From the NCBI GenBank assembly GCA_030998225.1, contig JAPYXD010000484.1, positions 8,370,001 to 8,434,000 of the forward strand: a DNA stretch of 64,000 nt, read 5' to 3'. Both the position numbers and the translations under genes were made by a program. Within the stretch, counting starts at the first letter, position 1. Each line of letters opens with the position of its first letter. Source of the DNA: Diplolepis rosae. Its lineage: Eukaryota; Arthropoda; Insecta; Hymenoptera; Diplolepididae. This document shows positions 10,501-21,445 of this stretch, in pieces. Under the pieces are notes generated by a model. It was not told the DNA's origin. It saw only the letters and a program-made list of their open reading frames with translations, and did not search any database.

Positions 10501-13350
10501 TTATTAATGTCAGTTTCAAAACCAAAGCTTCAATGCTCATGTAAATTTCCAGAATGTGACAAAAAGTATTATCTTCACTCTGATGAGAATATAAAAAATC
10601 CTCGATTTCATAGGTTTCCACGAGATAATGAAACTCGTAAAAAGTGGCAAAAAGTTTGCCAAATAGAGATATCTGTTTACTGTCGTAACTTTTATGTTTG
10701 TGGTGAACATTTTTTAGACAATGATTATGTCAACCATCGGAAACAAAGACTTAATTATAATGCAGTACCATCCGCATCAAATAAACCTACGAATGAAAAA
10801 ACCGCAGATCCTTTCGAAGCTGTACTTGACGTACAATCTTCAAGCACTGGTCTTGACAATCAGGCTTCTGTTTTGCAGGATATCACAAACTCTAGTAAAC
10901 GTTCAACCACTACAACTATATCTAATTCTAATCAACAACTTTTGTTAAATAATTCTTGCCATAATGATTTTTCTAACACAAACATCGAGCATCATCAGAA
11001 TCTCCTAAAAAAGATTTAAATTCCAGTGAGAAACTAACTCTAATTTCGGATCAATAACTTATTAAATTTGGAGAAATATTAACAGGTAGTTTGGATGCTG
11101 TGGGTGAAGGAGACCAGTTACATAAAGATAATGCTTCAAAAGTGGATGCTAGTACTAACAACATTTCTCGAGCGAAAAAAAGAAAGCTCAATCAAGGACT
11201 TCTTACGCAAATAGGTTTACGTAAAAGAAATCTTTCTCCTACTCAAGAAAAAATGCACAAAATTCATATACAAGTCACGAACAGAATATCTAAACTTAAA
11301 AGCGCCTTAAAAAATAAAGATGAACAAGTCAAGACTTTAAGACACTTATACAGAAAAGAACTTTTCCATGTTATTGAAAGAGATTTAAATGATGTGACTA
11401 AAAAATTCATAGAGTCTCAAATAAAAAACAGTAAAAGATCACCAACTCAGCGAAAATGGACAGTCGATGATAAAGCTTTCTTTCTTTCCTGGTACAAACG
11501 TAGTCCAAAATTATATAAATTTTTTGGTTCTCATTTTATATTACCGAGCGTGCGTTTATTAAAAGGTTTAATATATTTAAAATATAAAATATTAAAAATA
11601 TATTTAAAACGAAAAGTTGAAAAAATGCGTAAAAGAGATAGATACTGTTCTTTGTCGTTTGATGATATAAGTTGATATAATTCGTTCCGTTCAAAGAGCA
11701 GATCATGTTCTTGTTCCCATGGTCAGAGGCGACGCTCGTCCTTGGAAACAAGTTTTAGCTATTTTATTATTTTACTATTTTATAGCAGGTACTATTCCAT
11801 ACACTAAGCTTGAAAAATCTCATTGTAACGTTAATAGCTCAGTTGAAAAACATAGGGTTGAATTTGTTGTCCACCGTTTGTGACCAAGGGCCTACGAACA
11901 AGGCTGCTGTTACTCAATTGTGCGCCGAAACAAACCAAACAGAGGATCATTTTTACTCTATTGTAAATGAACACCATGTAACAATTATGTATGATCTTCC
12001 ACATTTACTAAAAAATACAAGAAATGCCTTGTTTACTTGTAATTTAGAAATGCACGGTGGGAAATTAGCTAAATTTCAATATATTCAAAAGGCTTTTGAA
12101 TTAGATCAAAAAAAGAAATGTCGAATGTTGAACAAATTAAAACCAGAGCATTTTAAGAAAGGCGATAGATATTATCGAATGAAAGTTGGTGTGGCAGCTG
12201 CTCAGTTGAGTAACCATATGGCAGGAAGTATTGAACATTTTGTAGCGTCAAATGAATTGCCGTCAGAGGCTTTATTCACTGCAGAATTTGTGGATGGAAT
12301 TGATAATTTATTCGATTCTGTGAACGGATCTACTTATAAAAGTTCCGAGGACAAACCATATAGATGTGGTGTGAGCAATGCATCTCCCCATTTCACATTT
12401 TGGGATAAATTATTAATTGAAATCCCTAAATGGAAACTTTGGCGGTAGAAATTAAATAAAAAAACAGGAACTAATGAATGGAAATATGTTACAAACAATT
12501 TTTCTTTTCTTGCGGGTTGGGTAGTGAATATAAAATCGCTAAAGTTCTTGTGGTCTAAGTTAAGAGAGGAAGGATTCTCGTATTTATGTGTTCGTTCTTT
12601 AAATCAGGTTCCTGTAGAAAATTTGTTCTGCAATATCAGACAGCACGGTATTAGCAATACGAACCCAACTTGCTTTCAATTTACAGCTGCCTTTAAGACA
12701 GTTCTTGTGAACAGCATGTCACAACCTACGAGTGGTAAAAGTAATTGCGAAGACGATGATTGTACACCGTTAGATAATTTACGTGAATTTATTACAGACA
12801 ATTGTGAAGATATTGCCTCTCAATCAGAGAAACAGATTGAGTTAGAAGTTGAAAGATATTTGAATATAGAAAAGAGTAATTTAACTTTTGAAAATAGCCG
12901 CGAGATTTTAAGCGTAGCCAGTAATTTATTAGCCATTATTAAGGAACCGGTAAATTGTCAAACGTGTCAAGACTCATTATTTTCCAAAGAGATAACTGAA
13001 AGAGATTTTAGGTCACTTCTCGATGTGAACTTAAATGATCAATCTGCGCAAACTTACACCAGTGACTCGGTATTACTATTGATAGAAAATGCTTATAACT
13101 ATCTATGGAATTTTCTATTACAAATGGTCACAAGTATCCTCTTGAGGAAATTTTTATACAATTTTTTAAACAAAATTGTTCAGAATACAGATCTTTCTGC
13201 AAAGATCACTCTTGCGGAAGACTTATTGTAAGCGAATGTTTATGTATTATAATACAAAAATTTGTAAAACAAGGTAAAGCGACTGGAGAAACTGCAGGGA
13301 GTGAAATTCCTAAACTAGCTGAACTTTTTCAAGTTCCAACCTTTTTATAG
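10501..13350 (+). pseudogene. THAP-domain P-element-like transposase, degenerate
   Basis: The exon from 10501 (ATG at 10507) starts with a THAP zinc finger: C12 and C17, W47, C65-x2-H68 and a closing 'YNAVPSAS' near residue 85; P38 lies in the FPRD turn. THAP fingers bind the transposon ends. Downstream come a basic coiled-coil region (11091-11675, with SWYKRSPKLYKFF), a central part with VCDQGPTN and YDLPHLLKNTRNALF (11810-12448), and the conserved P-type C-terminal block (NQVPVENLFCNIRQHG and NPTCFQF, 12524 on). Visible lesions: a frameshift near 10990, TAA at 11055, a deletion or shift near 11670, a shift near 11805, TAG at 12446 and a shift near 13100. It resembles THAP9-type proteins. 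Function is surely lost. Confidence 0.85.
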
Positions 13351-14142
13351 AGATATTCTGATCTTTTTTATTTTTGAAAAAAAGCAGAGAAAAATATCTT
13401 AGTAGATAGGTATATATTTTTAGCATTCAATTATCATAAAATAAATTTCTTCATTTTTCCGCACGTATAAGTTTAGTATTTATAACAAATATGGCTTTAT
13501 TTCAACACTTGACTGTTCTGTGATGCATAATTAAACTTTTGTGATGAATTTTTAAAATTTAGGTATAATATTTAACAATGTTAAGATTTTTATTACACGC
13601 CGTGTAATAACAATAACAATAACAATAACAATAAAATTAAAAATTTTATTGTTAATTATGAGTTCAAGCATAAATAATTTCAGACGATAAAAATGTTTTA
13701 TTATTTAAAATACGTATATTACAAGTCCTTCAAGATATTTATCATTTATGAACTTATTAAGTAAAATCATTGAATACTGTATTTCATCTTCAATAAAAAA
13801 AATAATGGAATAATACGAAAATTTTTTTCTAGAATCACATTTTTCATTGAAGAATATAGTTTAATGAAATACTACTTTAAAAATTCACTCGAATTTAAAT
13901 TGTTTCAACTTTTCTTTCATAAAAAGAGATTTCTCAATTAAATATGTGCACCTGGGAAAATTTTAATTGATAATTTTATTGTTATTATTTAAAAAAAATA
14001 TAAAATAAAAAGAAAGCTATTCAAATCTCGCGCCGATATATTGATTCAAAACTACGTGATCATTTAGCAACCATTTTCACAGTTGTTCAACGATCATGGT
14101 GGTTTTGTTGCTCAACTATTTGCGTTGTGCTTCACCCCTGTG
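13351..14142. other. P element 3' untranslated and terminal region
   Basis: No coding signal is seen. It holds an AACAAT microsatellite (about 13604-13634) and AT-rich DNA up to the right terminus. Confidence 0.5.
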
Positions 14143-14150
14143 GTGCCAAC

Positions 14151-15149
14151 GCTGTACGAAGAAGAAGAACATAAATTTCGTAGGCACAATAATAATTTAA
14201 AATTCGCAATTGCAAAATCCATATTTTGAAAATATACAACACAGAAAATAAAAAAACCTTCTCTTAAATGTTTTTACACAAGATGCTTTTTGATACTAAT
14301 GCAATTTTTTAATGTACATTTGAAAATTTAGTTTCATTAAACTTCATACGTAGTTGTAATAAAGATGTATACTAAATATTAATTAATGATTATATTATAT
14401 ATATCAACAATCATAATTATAATAATTAATTATTTAATTATATAAATTTTGAAAAATATTTTATGAATAATTTATGGAAAAAAGTTGATTTATTTTTACT
14501 TGAGTAAGACTCAAAAACTCTAGTCACGATACTAACTCTCACAAGCTCTGAATTACTCTTGAAGTCACTATATAAGAAAGTTCCAAGTTTTATGTCTTAG
14601 CATTGTAAGCGAGCGTGTGCATGATTTGACGAAAGCGTATTACACTACAAGTATATATAAGTATAGTTATTAGCTTTATATATGTAAGGTTATATGATTG
14701 AGTGTATTTGTGATTAAAAATATGATTGGCTACGACTGAATGGTGTGAATGTATTTGTATGCTCTGTTTATGTATGTATCTATCGGATGACTAATGGCAG
14801 GCTCGCGGTAGGAATTTTTTATATTTAAGAGAACCATACCATTGCCAGTTGAAATAATACAGCCGATGCTCATTTTACTCAACTATCGTTTGAAGCACCT
14901 CAAGCGTTGGTGATATACTTGTACATTTTATGTTAACCCATTGACGCATGTTGGTGCCCTGTCGTCGATAACGTTTTACTCAACTCCTTACTATTCCCTA
15001 TGTAACGCTTATTGTTATTCACTTTGGATGAATTAGGTATTTATTAAATTCATTTTACCCGACTAGGATTTAATAGATGTTCAAATGTCCTTATGTCTCA
15101 AGTTTAATCGACAGAGTTGAGTAAATTACTTCAACTATTTCTCTCCGTA
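14151..15149. other. Right arm of TTACGTGCC copy 1 and of the 7.5 kb element
   Basis: The first roughly 45 bp continue the split repeat copy 1. The rest is AT-rich with no gene and ends in the inverted terminal repeat at 15115-15149. Confidence 0.5.
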
Positions 15150-16290
15150 TAACAATTTAGGTTGGAATTCGAATATTTCCAAACTTTCCCATCACTAGTG
15201 TTAAAAAGTAAGTTTTATTATACGGGCTCATCATCGGTCGTGGAATCGACATTTTTGCTGTTTCGCGCCAGGGCCCCTAAAATCGCATTTCTCGCACGGA
15301 TATGAAAGAAACAATTTTTTTTGTATCTCGCATAGATTTGGTGCAAAATGAAATTTTTCATTTTTGACAAATTTTGTTGCGATTAAAGCAAAAACTACGT
15401 GTCTGCTCTCTAAATCTGGATCAGCGAAATGTCGCTGATTATCAGCAATAAGTATAACACTGATTATAATCAGCGCTCTCTAAATTTGAGTTAGTGAGAA
15501 GTCGGTCACTAATTTGCTTTAATGAAAATTCCTACTAATCTTTAGTCATTTTCCACTACAATTTTGCTGAAAAATTGGAAATTACTAAAAGAAATAGTGA
15601 AAAATGACTAATTATTAGTAGAAATTTCCACTAAAGCAAGTTAGTCACTGACTTCTCATTAATTCAGATTTGGAGAGCGTATATACGCAGATCAATTAGT
15701 GGAATTAAACTGATTGATCAGCACATATGTCCTGATTGTAATCAGTAGTATACTTATTACTGATTCATATTTACAGAGCGATCAAAAAATGGTCTAAAGT
15801 AAATTTGTATGTTTTCTTGAGATGAACATTTTTTTTGTTACATTCCGTAACATTTTTTTCGTACCGTTTTTTTGGAAATCAAATTTTTTTTATTCTTAAT
15901 AGAATTTCTCCCTAACAGACACAAGATCTAATTCCTCTTAAAAAATGGCCACAAGAAAATTCTTAAATCTCTTTGAAATAAAGAATTTTGGCTCATAACA
16001 TTTTTGCTGAATTTTGTATATTTTAGCGACAAAATTAAATTTTTTATTTTAAAAAAAACTTTTTTTATGGATAAAATTAGAATAATTATTCAAAAATGTC
16101 TGGTTAACGAACTCGTTCTTTCTTTTGGGGCCCTGAAGAAGTGTGCCAAAACGCAATCCAATCTGATGATTCCTTCGGAAGTTATCGTGCTTAAAGGCAC
16201 CAACAACGACATCAATGACGACAGACCGAAAGAGACCGTCGTAAAAACCTTCAAGGTGTCTCAAAACGTCGAGATTTTGTAAAAATTTGA
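15150..16290. repeat. Old repeat X, right part
   Basis: It matches 53400-54060 (for example GGTTGGAATTC followed by AATATTTCCAAAC, and the CTCAAAACGT stretch near 16260 versus 54020). The copy is interrupted at about 15408-15783 by an inverted-repeat element. Open frames here, such as 16004-16282, look like repeat translations with no family resemblance. Confidence 0.5.
15408..15783. mobile_element. Fold-back element with CTGATTATAATCAG motif
   Basis: Two arms are inverted: the GCTCTCTAAATCTGG end versus CAGATTTGGAGAGC, and AAAATTCCTACTAAT versus ATTAGTAGAAATTTCC about the centre near 15580. Copies of CTGATTATAATCAG and CTGATTGATCAG fill both arms. A related fragment with the same word is at 32512-32578, next to a mariner. 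Confidence 0.55.
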
Positions 16291-16559
16291 AAACTCTGTT
16301 TTTACATAAAACCAATATCTTCTTACATTATAAAAATGTAAAACTGAAACATAGTGTACTTTTCATTGAAATTAATATCTATAGAATCTTGGGTGATAAA
16401 AACTCGCGCAAGTATATATTTATTCGTGAAAGAAAGGGATGTTCATCGTTATACGTTCAACGTAGCTTTATGATTTTCAGTTGTTTTTCGCACAAAAATC
16501 GATTCGTCTGCGGTTTAAAAAGTTACATGTCAATCATTTAAACAAAAAAGATGGTATTA

Positions 16560-17914
16560 TCGTGTCTGGTGCATTGAAGTGTCATAAAAAACTGTAAGTC
16601 TGTTAATTTGACAGTCGTTGCGTTTATGCATAATTATGTCCGCTTTTTCGTCGAAATTGTCTCAGAATTGTATTTTTCCAGATTGAAAATAGTCAAGCGA
16701 AAGGAAATATCTGTCGAGAAACGGGCCCAAATCATTATTTTGCAAAAAACAGGCAAAAACTATTGAGAAATAGCCAAAATATTGAAAATATCTTTGTGTT
16801 CAGTTCATACGACCATAAGAAGATATCGGGAAACTGGACAAAATACTAACAGAAAACGATCTGGTCGACCAAGAAAGACAAATCAAAGAATCGACAACAA
16901 AATATATGCAATAAGTAAGGGCAATCGACAGAAATCTGCATCAGAAATTCGTGCTGAAATCAATGAAGACTTGGATTCACCAATATCGCTCACGACAGTC
17001 AAAGGCCGGCTCAAAGAAAAAGGTATGATTGGACGCATTGCTGTCAGAAAGCCACTTTTACGGCCAGTAAATGAATAAAAAAGACTGAAGTTCGCTCAAG
17101 AACATGTTGACTGGACGATTGATCAGTGGAAATCAGTTTTATGGACAGACGAATCAAAATTCGAACTTTTCGGTAGCCATCGGCGTCAATATATTCGCAG
17201 AAAAGTCAATGAAAGATTGTATTGTGCCAACTGTAAAACATGGCGGTGGGTCATTAATGGTTTGGGGCTGTTTCAGCCACGCTGGCGTTGGTAAACTTAA
17301 AAAAAGTGAAGGAATTATTAAAAAAAAGCAGTATCACAGTATACTCCAACGCCATGCAATACCATCTGGCATCAATTTAATTGGTCGTGGATTCACTTTC
17401 CAACAAGATAACGATCAGAAAAATACATCAAAACTTTGTACTTCTTATTTGGAACGAAAAAAAGTCGCAGGTGACCTTAATATAATGGAATGGCCGCCTC
17501 AATCCCCCGATTTAAATCCTATCGAGCTATTGTGGGAAGAATTGGACCGACGTGTGAGAGATCTAAAGCCAACATGCCTTCCTGGTCTCTGGAATTGTTT
17601 GAACGAAGCGTGGAATAATATTCCACCCCAAACACTTCAAAAACTCATCGAAAGAATGCCAAAATTGTGCGCTGCAGTCATTATAGCAAAAGGTGGCTAT
17701 TTTCAAGAAAATCGCTTTTAGTAACATATTCACTGTTTCCTTATAAATTTTTATGAAAATTTCAGTGTAATGCATTAAAAATGTTTTCGAATCATGAAGC
17801 TACATTGAACGTACAAAACTACCGCGAATAAGTGAATAATATTTCCATAAATGTTACGATAAACTGACAAAAACAACTTTTTTTATCTTGTTCTAATACT
17901 TTCCGACTGTACTG
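16560..17914 (+). mobile_element. Tc1-like transposon, right end visible
   Basis: The right end, reversed, begins CAGTACAGTCGGAAAGTA with TA beside it at 17915-17916, as expected for a Tc1/mariner element. I could not find a clear matching left end, so the left limit is approximate. Confidence 0.5.
16685..17721 (+). pseudogene. Tc1-like transposase with DD38E-type spacing
   Basis: Two helix-turn-helix regions are followed by the GRPRKT linker near 16870 and by catalytic blocks: WTDESKFELFG near 17140 (first Asp), FQQDND at 17399-17416 (second Asp) and NPIELLWEELDRR near 17517 (Glu). I count 38 residues between the second Asp and the Glu, not 34. The family cuts and pastes DNA at TA sites. 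Visible breaks are TGA near 16761, TAA at about 17076 and a frameshift near 17205, so this copy is dead. Confidence 0.75.
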
Positions 17915-17964
17915 TATATATTTGGTATAATATTCAGTATTGTATTTTTTTTCTTTATGCGTAA

Positions 17965-18761
17965 TACCCCAAGCAGAAATTAACAATCAGACCAACATCG
18001 ATCCAATGTTGGATACCAACTTCCGACTATCGGCGGACAGTCGAAATGATAACGATGTACTGCGTTGGCACAACACCAGTTTCCAACGTTGTATTAATAC
18101 TGGTAACCAACATATTTTCAACACTGGCTGTCAACATTTTTATAATACTGGTTATATACTTTTATTATTAAATCCATGTTTTACGGTTGAAGACATTGTT
18201 TAAAGAAGGACTATTGAATGTCAATTGATTCCCTTCACTATTAAAGAATTTTCTATTCAAAATTGGCATGAGAGGAAATCCTTTAGCAAGTAAACGATTA
18301 TCGTTTCAAATAATAATAATTTCGAGGATAAAAGAAAACTAATTGTATGATATAACTTATCTAATATAAATATGAGAAATGTACACAAGCTCAACGTTGG
18401 GCAATGCCAATATTAAATCAGTCATCATCAATACTACAATAACAGTAAATCGATTCTGTTGATAGACAAAAGAAATCTGCTTAATAACAATGGATGCATT
18501 CTGAAAGGAACGTAATTTGACTATCAATAGACTTTTTTTTAGAGTGTATCAATGTCGAATAAACTTTGTACAAACACTGGCATTTTACAGTGTTGGTTAT
18601 AAGAGTCGATTAAACACTGGGTGGGCCATGCACATCCACTATCGGAAAATTACTTTTTCCACAGTCGGAATAAGATTGGGCCAATTTTTTCTCAACATTG
18701 TACCAACGTTGGTAATCAACAGTCGATCTCCTACATCGGACCATGATTTCTGCTTCGGACT
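17965..18761. mobile_element. Element filled with ACCAACGTTGG-type motif
   Basis: The ends are TACCCCAAGCAGAAATTA and, reversed, GTCCGAAGCAGAAATCATGG. Within about 150 bp of each end are many copies of CCAACGTTGG, CCAACATTGG, ACTGGTAACCAAC and relatives in both orientations; the core (about 18190-18520) is plain AT-rich DNA. No protein is encoded; the open frames at 17940 and 18517 are translations of the motif. Confidence 0.55.
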
Positions 18762-19116
18762 ATACTCATAATTGCATTGATAAAATTTAAACCATGATGG
18801 TTCGACCTGTATTCAATTTTAACAAAATAGTTTCCAGAATTATTTGCATTGAAATTCTTATCCAACTTTGGCCCAAATGTTTCGTTTATTGCAGATTCAG
18901 TCTTTACATCGAAATTCTTTTTTGGATCATGGTTAATTCAGATTTTCTAAATTAGGAGAACTCGTCTCAAACTTTGTAACTGCTGCATTGGACTCAGTTA
19001 TGCTTACACACAATTCTACCTGATAGTAGCAGTAAGCAATATCTTTTACAGAACAAAGAATATTATTGTTTATCTATAATATTTCAAACAAAATATTTTA
19101 TGCAACGGAAACATGT
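18762..19116. other. No feature recognised
   Basis: AT-rich DNA without a coding frame or a repeat match in this window. Confidence 0.4.
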
Positions 19117-19332
19117 TTTTCGCGTCATTGCCTGAGTGTTTCGTAACATTGGCAAATCGTGGAATATTTGGGGTGAGGATTTTCACCGTACTTGGACGGT
19201 AAAACTGACTTTACCAGCGTTTGCGAATGCGCAGCTCATGAGTCTTACCGTCCAAGTACGGTAAAAATCCCCACCCCAAATATTCCCCGAATTGCTAATG
19301 TTATACCAAACACTCCCGGAATGACGCAAAAT
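19117..19332. mobile_element. Near-palindromic hairpin element
   Basis: Arms of about 90 bp are inverted around position 19225: ATTTGGGGTGAGGATTTTC versus GGTAAAAATCCCCACCCC, with ACCGTACTTGGACGGTAAAA internally and CGCGTCATTG versus AATGACGC at the tips. It carries no coding sequence. It is typical of a miniature inverted-repeat element. Confidence 0.65.
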
Positions 19333-19350
19333 TGCAAATAATAGGCCACT

Positions 19351-20351
19351 AGGGGGCCATTCATATACCACGTGGACAGTTTAGGGGATGTATGACAAAA
19401 TTCCATGCTAGTCCACGAGGGGAACCGGAGGGGTCGGGGTAGAATCCACGTGGACAAACGTTCCCTTAAATCTGCGAAAAATATACTCAAATATCTATTG
19501 GATCTATAACTTAATTCGTGCGTTTTTTTTTCAAAATTTGAACGCTTATTTAAGAAAAACACGTACAATAGTATTATTCAAAGTATTGCCCATCTGAAGC
19601 TATGACTTTTTCCCATCTTTCTGGCAATTTGTGAATTCCATCCCAAAAGAACTGCGCCGGCTTGGCGGCCAAGAATGAATCAAGCTAATTTTTGATACCC
19701 TGTTCTGATGTGAACCGTATTCCAGTGAGGGCGTTCTGCATCGACCGGAACGTTTTAAACGTTTTGAAATGGCTGCTTGAGTGACTCCCAAAGATTCTGC
19801 GAGCTCTTCTTGTGTTTGGCAACAATTTTCATCGAGTAATGCTTCCAGTTCTTCATCTTCAAACATTCTTGGCTGCCCAGAATGTTCTTCATCTTCCAAG
19901 CCAGAATCACCAGTTTTAAATCGTGAAAACCACTTTTGGCACGTTCGCTCAGCTAGAGCATGTTCACCATAAACTTCCACCAAAATACGATGACGTTCGG
20001 GATCAGCTTCCTTCATATTAATGTAATGAAGAAAAACTCCCCGCAAAAACACTTTTTCAGGCACAAAGTTCGACATATTTGAGTGAAAAAAAATTATTGT
20101 TGTTTACGCTTCAAATGAATGACATATAATGAAAAAGACGCACAATGACAGTAGCTTTCCAACGCATATTCGGAATATTGGAACGATGGAATAATAATCA
20201 AGTTACGCCATCTCTTAGCAAACCGCACTACTTAAGTTATAGATCCAATATATTTCCATAAAATATGTCCACGTGGACAGAGCTGGGGGAAGGGGGGAGG
20301 GGGATCCAAAAAGTTGTGAGAAATCGTCCACGTAGTATATGAATGGCCCCT
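19351..20351. mobile_element. Inverted-repeat element (GGGGCCATTCATATAC ends) carrying a mariner
   Basis: The left end GGGGGCCATTCATATACCAC matches the right end reversed, AGGGGCCATTCATATACTAC, each followed by 'GTGGAC'. A deleted mariner (19498-20248) lies inside. The element's own DNA is only about 250 bp. Confidence 0.6.
19498..20248 (-). pseudogene. Internally deleted mariner
   Basis: Inverted ends TTGGATCTATAACTTAATTC and, reversed, TTGGATCTATAACTTAAGTA sit between TA dinucleotides (19496-19497 and 20249-20250). The frame from 20076 gives an intact N-terminus (MSNFVPEKVFLRG, HTH with GVTQAAISKRLK). It then jumps, out of frame, to the last roughly 60 codons of the same transposase. The whole catalytic domain is removed. 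It is the deleted sibling of the nearly complete copy at 45510-46547. Such copies can be moved by an intact relative. Confidence 0.75.
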
Positions 20352-20427
20352 AAGTAACAAGTGTCGCAGATTGCCTACAAGAAAGGGAATGTTTAATGTA
20401 GATGTACAGAAAATACCAGGTGTTATA

Positions 20428-21095
20428 TTAAGGTAGTTCGTTCACGGAAATTAGACCTCAGGCAAAAATAGATAATTTTGCTTTCAAGAATAGCAATATT
20501 ATTATTGAAGGGCAAATTTAAAAGATAAAGGATTATTTTTCATGAAAAAAATTTGAAACAAAAAAATAATTTTATCAATAAATGTTATTTTTGCCCAAAC
20601 TTATTTTATTATCGATCCGAGCAAAATTTTTGAAAATGATGCGATTTTAATAAATCACGGTTCATTTTTTTAGGAAAGAGATTCTCTACAACTTGAATGT
20701 TTTCAATTTTTGAAAATGAATTTTTTAATGACTGGAATTATAAATAAACAATTTTTAAAACAAAATTTTTATAAGCAAATAGCTGTATTTGATAATAATT
20801 AATTCAATTTCAAAAATAGGAAACGGTCATGTTGTAGAGGATCTTTTTCCTAAAAAAATTAACCGTGATTTAATAGAATTGCATCATTTTTATAAATTTG
20901 GCTCGAAGCAATGAGAAAATAAGTTTGGCAAAAATAAAGTATATTAAAATAATTATTTTTTTGTGTTTCAAATTTTTTTCATGAAAAATAATCTTTTCTC
21001 TTTCAAATTAGCCTTCAATAATAATATTGCTATTCTGAAAAGCAAAATTATCTATTTTTGCCTAAGGTCTAATTTTCGTGAACGAACTACCTTAA
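20428..21095. mobile_element. TTAA-flanked long inverted repeat
   Basis: TTAA at 20428-20431 and 21092-21095 bounds arms of about 300 bp that mirror each other (GGTAGTTCGTTCACG at both tips, then AATAGATAATTTTGC and AGCAATATTATTATTGAAGG). No coding sequence is present. TTAA duplication suggests mobilisation by a piggyBac-like transposase, which is an inference. Confidence 0.7.
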
Positions 21096-21167
21096 GCCGG
21101 ATCCTGGATGTAATCTTCATTTCTCCCTAAAAATTAATCAATGTAACACCGGTTTCAAGTGTAAGAT

Positions 21168-21412
21168 CTATATTGGACACCAGACTTCAAGTAAATAAAT
21201 CACTAGACTTAAAATAAATATAACACCAAACACGGGTTGAATGTAAAACCTGGTTTTTTCTGTGCCTTTCTCAAAACTATTCTCAACATAATTCAGTAAC
21301 TTAAACATAGCAGTAAAAGGGTAAAGCAGCTTGGAAGTGTCTCTCAACTTTCTAAATTTTTTTCTATCTTTGTGGTTGTTGAATTGTTTATAAATATAAA
21401 GTATTATAAATA
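21168..21412 (-). other. Open frame with two hydrophobic segments, unrecognised
   Basis: The minus frame ending at 21168 is open up to and beyond the boundary of the element at 21415. It reads like protein: a hydrophobic stretch (CIFIILYIY), a charged KDRKKFRKLRDT region, then FGVIFILSLVIYLLEVW just before the stop. I recognise no family, and no start codon or splice site is evident outside the element. It may be an exon remnant or chance. Confidence 0.25.
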
Positions 21413-21445
21413 TACACGGAAAAAAATTTGCTAGAGATGCTGCAC

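Larger units (their letters stand above)
8644..14142 (+). mobile_element. P-superfamily DNA transposon (decayed)
   Basis: The ends are CACGAGGGTGAAG and, reversed, CACAGGGGTGAAG: a 13-bp inverted repeat with two mismatches. They are flanked by a perfect 8-bp direct duplication, GTGCCAAC, at 8636-8643 and 14143-14150. An 8-bp duplication and a THAP-domain transposase are hallmarks of the P superfamily. The unsplit repeat at about 39008 (GTGCTAACGCTGTACG) represents the empty target. The element is about 5.5 kb and carries a frame broken in at least five places, so it is not self-mobile. Confidence 0.85.
7670..15149. mobile_element. 7.5 kb TA-flanked element with CACGGAAAAAG ends
   Basis: The left end starts CACGGAAAAAGATAGTTGAA and the right end, reversed, TACGGAGAGAAATAGTTGAA; both continue into 'GTAATTTTACTCAACT'-like sequence. 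TA occurs at 7668-7669 and again at 15150-15151. The repeat-X copy near 53600 keeps an uninterrupted version of the target (reversed: GGTTAACTAACAATTG), which supports a real insertion with TA duplication. A second, truncated copy of the left end is at 50255. The arms have no coding capacity; the large size comes mainly from later insertions inside it. Confidence 0.65.

Noticed and set aside
10316..10621. 101-codon minus frame ending in poly-Ser
   Set aside because: It is antisense to the THAP exon and to a GAA/GAT repeat.
16004..16315. Overlapping frames on both strands with some GC-richer sequence
   Set aside because: They lie in old repeat X, which recurs at 53400-54060 without the frame being kept.
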